From: JASFQI01 sp050115555
GTDB taxonomy: Bacteria > Desulfobacterota > DSM-4660 > Desulfatiglandales > HGW-15
DNA length: 9,246 bases
NCBI GenBank assembly: GCA_050115555.1
Contig: JASFQI010000191.1
Coordinates: forward strand, 1-9,246
Direction of reading: 5' to 3'
Shown here: one piece after another, positions 5,414-9,246 of the stretch
How positions within the stretch are numbered: position 1 is the first letter of the stretch
Layout of the letters: each line of letters opens with the position of its first letter
Position numbers and translations under genes: made by a program
The notes under the pieces: model-generated
Database searches by the model: none
The model's input: only the letters and a program-made list of their open reading frames with translations
What the model was told of the DNA's origin: nothing

Positions 5414-6658
5414 GTGGAACGCGAGCAAATCATTACATTTGAAAACGGCCGGCTGGTAGTGCCCGATCATCCGGTCATCCCTTTCATCGAGGGCGATGGC
5501 ATCGGCCCGGACATCTGGCGCTCCGCTGTACGGGTCCTTGACCGGGCCGTGGAACAAAACGGCAAGGGAACCCGGCGCATCCGCTGGAAAGAAGTCCTGG
5601 CCGGAGAGAAGGCCTTTCGCGAAACCGGGCAATGGCTGCCCCGGGAGACATTGGATGCCTTCGAGACCTATCGAATCGGCATCAAGGGTCCGCTCACCAC
5701 ACCCGTGGGCGAGGGGATTCGAAGCCTCAACGTCACCCTGAGGCAGGAGTTGGATCTGTATGCCTGCGTCAGGCCGGTGCGGTACTTCCCCGGCGTGCCC
5801 AGCCCGGTCCGCGAGCCCTGGAAGGTGAACATGGTGATCTTCCGCGAGAACACGGAAGATGTATACGCGGGACTCGAGCTGGAGGCGGACCGTGAGGAGA
5901 CCGGCGCGCTGCGGGACTTTCTGTACAAAAGGTTCGGCTGGAAGATACGGAAAGACGCCGCCCTGGGGATCAAACCGATCAGCCGATCGGGCAGCCGAAG
6001 GCTGATTCGCGCCGCCCTGAACTACGCCGTCTCCAAGGGACGAAGAAGCCTGACCCTTGTACACAAGGGGAACATTCAGAAGTTCACCGAAGGCGCATTC
6101 CGAAACTGGGGTTACGAGCTCGCCCGGGAAGAGTACCCGGAGCAGACCGTTCCCTGGAACGAGATCGGGGGGGACGGACCCGGAGGACGAATTTTGATCC
6201 AGGACACGATCGCCGACATTTTTTTCCAGCAAGCCCTTACCCGCCCCGACGAGTTCGACGTCATCGCCACCATGAACCTGAACGGCGACTACATCTCAGA
6301 CGCCTTGGCCGCCCAAGTCGGAGGCATCGGCATGGCGCCGGGGGGGAACATCAACTATGAGAAGGGATACGCCGTATTCGAGGCCACCCACGGGACTGCG
6401 CCCAAGTACGCCGGGATGGACAAGGTCAACCCTTCCTCGCTGATCCTGAGCGGGGCCATGATGCTTCGCCATCTGGGCTGGTCCGACGCCGCCCGGCTCA
6501 TTGAATCCGGCCTGGAACGCGTGTTCGCGCAAAAGACGGTGACATACGACTTGGCCCGCCTCATGGATGGCGCCCGGGAGGTCTCCTGCTCCGGCTTCGG
6601 AGAGGCGGTATGCCAGGCCATGGAGATCGAATCGCCCGAACCTGCTCAAGAGCGATAG
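5414..6658 (+). CDS. icd: Isocitrate dehydrogenase, NADP-dependent
   Basis: Oxidatively decarboxylates isocitrate to 2-oxoglutarate with NADP+; TCA-cycle and glutamate-supply enzyme in the cytoplasm, normally a homodimer. 414 residues, close to the 416 of the E. coli enzyme, which it follows throughout. Visible: IEGDGIGPD (25-33), substrate loop RSLNVTLRQELDLYACVR (103-120; S104 matches the E. coli phosphorylation serine S113), FRENTEDVYAGLE (143-155), VHKGNIQKFTEGAF (216-229), MNLNGDYISDALAAQ (287-301) with the metal-binding aspartates D292 and D296, and ATHGTAPKYAG (324-334). K331, Y332 and R382 match the NADP-selecting Lys, Tyr and Arg of E. coli. Start: GTG 5414, 9 bases after AGGAGGG (5398-5404); an upstream in-frame GTG at 5288 would add 42 non-conserved residues and lies before the promoter. 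The 3' end overlaps the convergent nitroreductase gene by 13 bp. No AceK kinase gene is in view, so phosphorylation control is not implied. Confidence 0.96.
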   Translation: MEREQIITFENGRLVVPDHPVIPFIEGDGIGPDIWRSAVRVLDRAVEQNGKGTRRIRWKEVLAGEKAFRETGQWLPRETLDAFETYRIGIKGPLTTPVGEGIRSLNVTLRQELDLYACVRPVRYFPGVPSPVREPWKVNMVIFRENTEDVYAGLELEADREETGALRDFLYKRFGWKIRKDAALGIKPISRSGSRRLIRAALNYAVSKGRRSLTLVHKGNIQKFTEGAFRNWGYELAREEYPEQTVPWNEIGGDGPGGRILIQDTIADIFFQQALTRPDEFDVIATMNLNGDYISDALAAQVGGIGMAPGGNINYEKGYAVFEATHGTAPKYAGMDKVNPSSLILSGAMMLRHLGWSDAARLIESGLERVFAQKTVTYDLARLMDGAREVSCSGFGEAVCQAMEIESPEPAQER

Positions 6659-7245
6659 CCCACCGGCATGACCAGGAGCGGCACGCGGCTTCGTGGTATT
6701 CCGAGGACGCGAATCAGCTCATCGTCGCGAAACGCACCCACGATCCCTGCCTCAAGCCCCAGGGCCCCGGCCTGAAGAAAGAGATTCTGCCCGATGTGAC
6801 CCGCCTCGATCATGGCGTACCGGACACCCCGCTGACCGTACTTCCCCGTGATCCGCTCGTACGTTGCGGTAATCGCGAAGTTCACCGGCGCCCCCGCCAT
6901 CCACCCCTGGGAAAGTGCCGCCCGCGCGACATTTTCCAGCAGGTCTCCCGCCTTCACGCGCTCGAGGCTGTGCGCCCTGGGCGCATAGTGGTAGTTCCCC
7001 GACTTCAGGCCTTGGACCCCCTCTTTTCCCACCACGGCGTAGACATCCATGGGGTAGAGGGCTCCGGCCGAAGGGGCCGCGCGCTTGAACCCCAGACCGC
7101 CGGTTACCCCCTGGGCCGCCCAAAGAAGCTGGCCCACCCTTCCCACGTCCAGGGGTTTTGAGCGGAAAGAGCGGACGGTCCGACGGTTTTTGATGGCTCG
7201 TTCCACGGATTCCCTTCCATCGAATCGCGGTTTCGGCAGCCTCAT
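6646..7245 (-). CDS. SagB/ThcOx-like nitroreductase-family FMN oxidoreductase
   Basis: 199-residue member of the nitroreductase superfamily, nearest to the SagB/ThcOx group of FMN-dependent dehydrogenases. Visible: RRTVRSF (21-27, FMN phosphate-binding Arg cluster), QLLWAAQGVT (39-48), APSAGALYPMDVYAVV (57-72, characteristic of the SagB-type group), GNYHYAPRAHSLE (83-95), MIEAGHIGQNLFLQAGALGLE (145-165) and VGAFRDDELIRVLGIP (169-184). There is no signal peptide or membrane segment. ATG at 7245 has an AGGAGG five bases upstream. SagB enzymes oxidise azolines in peptide natural products, but no precursor peptide, cyclodehydratase (YcaO) or transporter gene is next to it, so a general FMN-dependent oxidoreductase is a safer call. 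It is a lone gene, convergent with icd and divergent from the histidine kinase. The substrate is unknown. Confidence 0.85.
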   Translation of the reverse strand: MRLPKPRFDGRESVERAIKNRRTVRSFRSKPLDVGRVGQLLWAAQGVTGGLGFKRAAPSAGALYPMDVYAVVGKEGVQGLKSGNYHYAPRAHSLERVKAGDLLENVARAALSQGWMAGAPVNFAITATYERITGKYGQRGVRYAMIEAGHIGQNLFLQAGALGLEAGIVGAFRDDELIRVLGIPRSRVPLLVMPVGYRS

Positions 7246-7328
7246 CCCTGCCTCCTCTCACGGCGAAAATGAATGAACGGTCCTCTATCGAACCCAGCGC
7301 ATCCGGCCTTCCTTCCACCTATACTCTT

Positions 7329-7362
7329 GCCTGAAAAAGCGTGTCCAGACCCTTTTCCAGGC
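7329..7362. repeat. Imperfect inverted repeat in the nitroreductase-kinase divergent region
   Basis: GCCTGAAAAAG (7329-7339) and CTTTTCCAGGC (7352-7362) form an 11-bp stem with one A/C mismatch and a 12-base loop. No T-run follows on either strand. It lies 84 bp upstream of the nitroreductase start and 134 bp upstream of the kinase start. It could be a regulator binding site or an RNA hairpin. The rest of the 251-bp gap (7246-7496) shows only weak promoter-like matches, such as TATACT at 7320-7325, and a 12-bp palindrome at 7464-7475. Confidence 0.35.
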
Positions 7363-7496
7363 GTATGGATTTCACTTTTTCCGCCAACCTGCCGATGACA
7401 ATAGGGAAGGGCTGCAGATCCTTGTTCGTTCCTGCGTTACCCGGGAGCGTTAGAGCGCATCGTGGGCGATCGCCCGCCTGATCCCAGTGAGCACCT

Positions 7497-9246
7497 ATGA
7501 AACGAAACGCATTTATCCTACTGTTATTTTTGCTTCTATTGGCCGCACCCCTTTGTGCAAGCTCTCCTCCAATCTCGCTTGCACCCTCCTCATCCCTCCA
7601 GGCCCGAAGCCCTGAGGGCGTTGAGGTCTCCTTCGGCATGGACGCAAACCGGTTCTCTGTTTCAAGGTCCGAAGCCGCAACGGACCCGGAACCCTCTTCA
7701 GCTTTTTTTGGCGCTTCCGAATCTCATAAAGGCTTTTCCAATCATTTTGGATGGCATACCTCCCCATTTCTTTTCTCGATTTCCAGCATCGGGCTTACGC
7801 TTCTGATCGTATTCATGGCCGGTTATCTCCTCCGAGCTCAGGCCCGTGCCAGGAACTCCGAGCTGATGGAGAAGGCGCGCCTTCTGGAGCATGAAATTCA
7901 GGAGCGCACCAGCATCGAAGAGGCGCTACAAAACTCCGAGAGTCAGTACCGGAGTGTTTTTGAAAACACAGGAACTGCAACCATCATTGTAGACGATGAA
8001 AAGACCATCACGATTGCGAACTCGGAGTTCGAGCGGTTGAGCGGGTATCCGCGGGAGGAGATCGAGGGCAGGATGGCCTGGACGCGGTTCGTGCACGCAG
8101 ACGACCTGAATCGAATCAAGGAATACCATGAAGCCAGGAAGCTTCGGGAAGGGTCGGTCCCGTCCGAGTACGAGTTCCGTTTCGTGAATCGTAACGGCCA
8201 GGTGAGACACATCCTGAATCGCGTCTGCCGAATTCCAGGAGGCTCGAAAACCGTTGCCTCGCTACTCGATATCACGGAGCGAAAACAGACCGAGCTGGCC
8301 TTGAAGCGCAGCGAAGAAAAGTATCGAAATATTCTCCAGAGCATTGTCGAGGGATACTACGAGGTAGATCTCAGGGGGGATTTCACGCTTGTCAACGAGG
8401 CCATCTGTCATATTTTCGACTATCCCCGGGAGACCCTGCTTCAGATGAACCTGAAGGACTTCACGGATGCGGAGAACGCCCGCCGCGGGCATGAAGCCTT
8501 CCTTCATGTATACGAGACCGGTGAAACCCTGAAGGCTTACGAGTGGTGCATTCAACGAAAGGACGGCATGGAGCGGCACGTCGAGGCCTCCGTATCCCTT
8601 ATGCGGGACGACCAGAACCATACATGCGGATTCCGGGGCATCCTTCATGACGTAACCGAGCGAAAGCTCGCCGAGGAGGAACGAAATGGACTGGCCTTGC
8701 AGCTCAAGCAGGCCCAGAAGATGGAGGCCTTAGGGACGCTCGCCGGTGGGATCGCACACAACTTCAACAATCTCCTCATGGGTATCCAGGGATACACCAG
8801 CCTCCTGCTGCTCGAATCGAATTTAGACGAGTCCAGGAGGAAAATGCTCGAGAGCATCCAGAGACAGGTCCGGAGCGGTTCCAGGCTGACGACACAGCTT
8901 CTGGGATACGCCCGCGAAGGGAACGTATCCACCCGGCCCTTTGGATTGAACGAGCTGATTCAGGACACGATGAACACGTTTGGAGCGACACGAAAGGACA
9001 TCGTCATCCATGCGGACCTGGACAAAAACCTGTGCCCTATTCTCGCGGATCATGGACAAATCGAGCAGACCCTCATGAACCTGCTCATCAACGCAGGAGA
9101 AGCCATGCCCCATGGAGGGGAAATTACCCTTCGAGCCCGAAACGCCTCGCCTCACATGATGGAGGGAAAGCCCTACACACCCAAACCCGGGCCCTATGTG
9201 CTCCTGTCCGTAACGGACACGGGAATCGGCATGAGCCGTGAAACAC
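7497..9246 (+). CDS. PAS-domain sensor histidine kinase (3' end outside window)
   Basis: Open from ATG 7497 to the window edge: 583 residues visible and no stop. Residues 5-21 are a hydrophobic signal or first membrane helix, 22-90 a Ser/Pro-rich, presumably periplasmic segment with no recognised sensor fold, and 91-112 a second membrane helix. A charged helical linker (113-145) follows, then PAS 1 (about 146-262, ending DITERK) and PAS 2 (about 272-390, ending DVTERK). The dimerisation/phosphoacceptor region has GTLAGGIAHNFNNLLMGIQG (413-432), with His421 as the likely phosphorylated residue. The ATPase domain begins near 485, with N-box LMNLLINAGEAMP (526-538) and G1 box DTGIGM (574-579); the edge cuts just after it. 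The H-box and N-box form is that of NtrB-like hybrid kinases. An in-frame TGA at 7488-7490 makes this the first possible start, but only a weak purine stretch precedes it, so a later start (for example Met48) is possible. A response regulator or receiver domain may follow outside the window. The signal is unknown. Confidence 0.92.
   Translation, partial: MKRNAFILLLFLLLLAAPLCASSPPISLAPSSSLQARSPEGVEVSFGMDANRFSVSRSEAATDPEPSSAFFGASESHKGFSNHFGWHTSPFLFSISSIGLTLLIVFMAGYLLRAQARARNSELMEKARLLEHEIQERTSIEEALQNSESQYRSVFENTGTATIIVDDEKTITIANSEFERLSGYPREEIEGRMAWTRFVHADDLNRIKEYHEARKLREGSVPSEYEFRFVNRNGQVRHILNRVCRIPGGSKTVASLLDITERKQTELALKRSEEKYRNILQSIVEGYYEVDLRGDFTLVNEAICHIFDYPRETLLQMNLKDFTDAENARRGHEAFLHVYETGETLKAYEWCIQRKDGMERHVEASVSLMRDDQNHTCGFRGILHDVTERKLAEEERNGLALQLKQAQKMEALGTLAGGIAHNFNNLLMGIQGYTSLLLLESNLDESRRKMLESIQRQVRSGSRLTTQLLGYAREGNVSTRPFGLNELIQDTMNTFGATRKDIVIHADLDKNLCPILADHGQIEQTLMNLLINAGEAMPHGGEITLRARNASPHMMEGKPYTPKPGPYVLLSVTDTGIGMSRET

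Noticed and set aside
7319..7639. A 106-codon - strand frame over the start of the histidine kinase
   Set aside because: It lacks a recognisable domain and runs antisense to the signal segment of the kinase. The C-terminal stretch looks protein-like by eye, but there is no supporting ribosome-binding site or homology I can recall.
6646..9246. A RiPP biosynthetic cluster around the SagB-like gene
   Set aside because: No YcaO, precursor peptide, protease or transporter is encoded in the window; the neighbours are icd and a histidine kinase.

Overview
The window reads as a piece of a GC-rich bacterial chromosome, probably from a sulfate-reducing or syntrophic member of the former Deltaproteobacteria (Desulfobacterota; a Syntrophobacter-like lineage would fit). 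This is inferred from gene content: the order xseA-xseB-ispA-dxs-tlyA, a small cysteine-rich protein of the PxxKW family (known to me mainly from that group), and a histidine kinase with the H-box form AHNFNNLL. There are no mobile elements, CRISPR arrays, tRNAs or rRNAs that I can see.

Left part (1-4539, + strand): five tightly packed genes that look like one operon. They are the C-terminal 250 codons of xseA (cut by the window edge), xseB, ispA, dxs and a tlyA-type rRNA methyltransferase. The first three junctions overlap (8, 4 and 4 bp), and dxs and tlyA are 10 bp apart. XseA and XseB form exonuclease VII. Dxs makes DXP, the entry metabolite of the MEP isoprenoid pathway, and IspA condenses its C5 products to farnesyl diphosphate. 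TlyA is an RNA methyltransferase often found next to these genes.

Middle (4540-5413): tlyA converges on a small - strand gene for a 93-residue, eight-cysteine PxxKW protein (4659-4940), with a composite stem-loop between them. A consensus sigma70 promoter (TTGACA, 16 bp, TATAAT) faces this gene from about 205 bp upstream of its start codon. The long leader in between holds a terminator-like hairpin followed by six T, a possible 17-codon upstream ORF with a strong Shine-Dalgarno site, and three segments that can pair in mutually exclusive ways. This is the most unusual part of the window. A separate sigma70-like promoter (5345-5372) faces icd. The 165 bp between the two promoters (5180-5344) holds only short, weak inverted repeats.

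Right part (5414-9246): icd encodes NADP-type isocitrate dehydrogenase. It converges on, and overlaps by 13 bp, a - strand SagB/ThcOx-like nitroreductase-family gene. A 251 bp divergent gap with an imperfect inverted repeat follows. The last gene is a membrane-anchored sensor histidine kinase with two PAS domains, cut by the right edge inside its ATPase domain.

Most of the window is conserved housekeeping DNA. I see no clear new multi-gene system. The PxxKW gene with its structured leader is the best candidate for undescribed biology.
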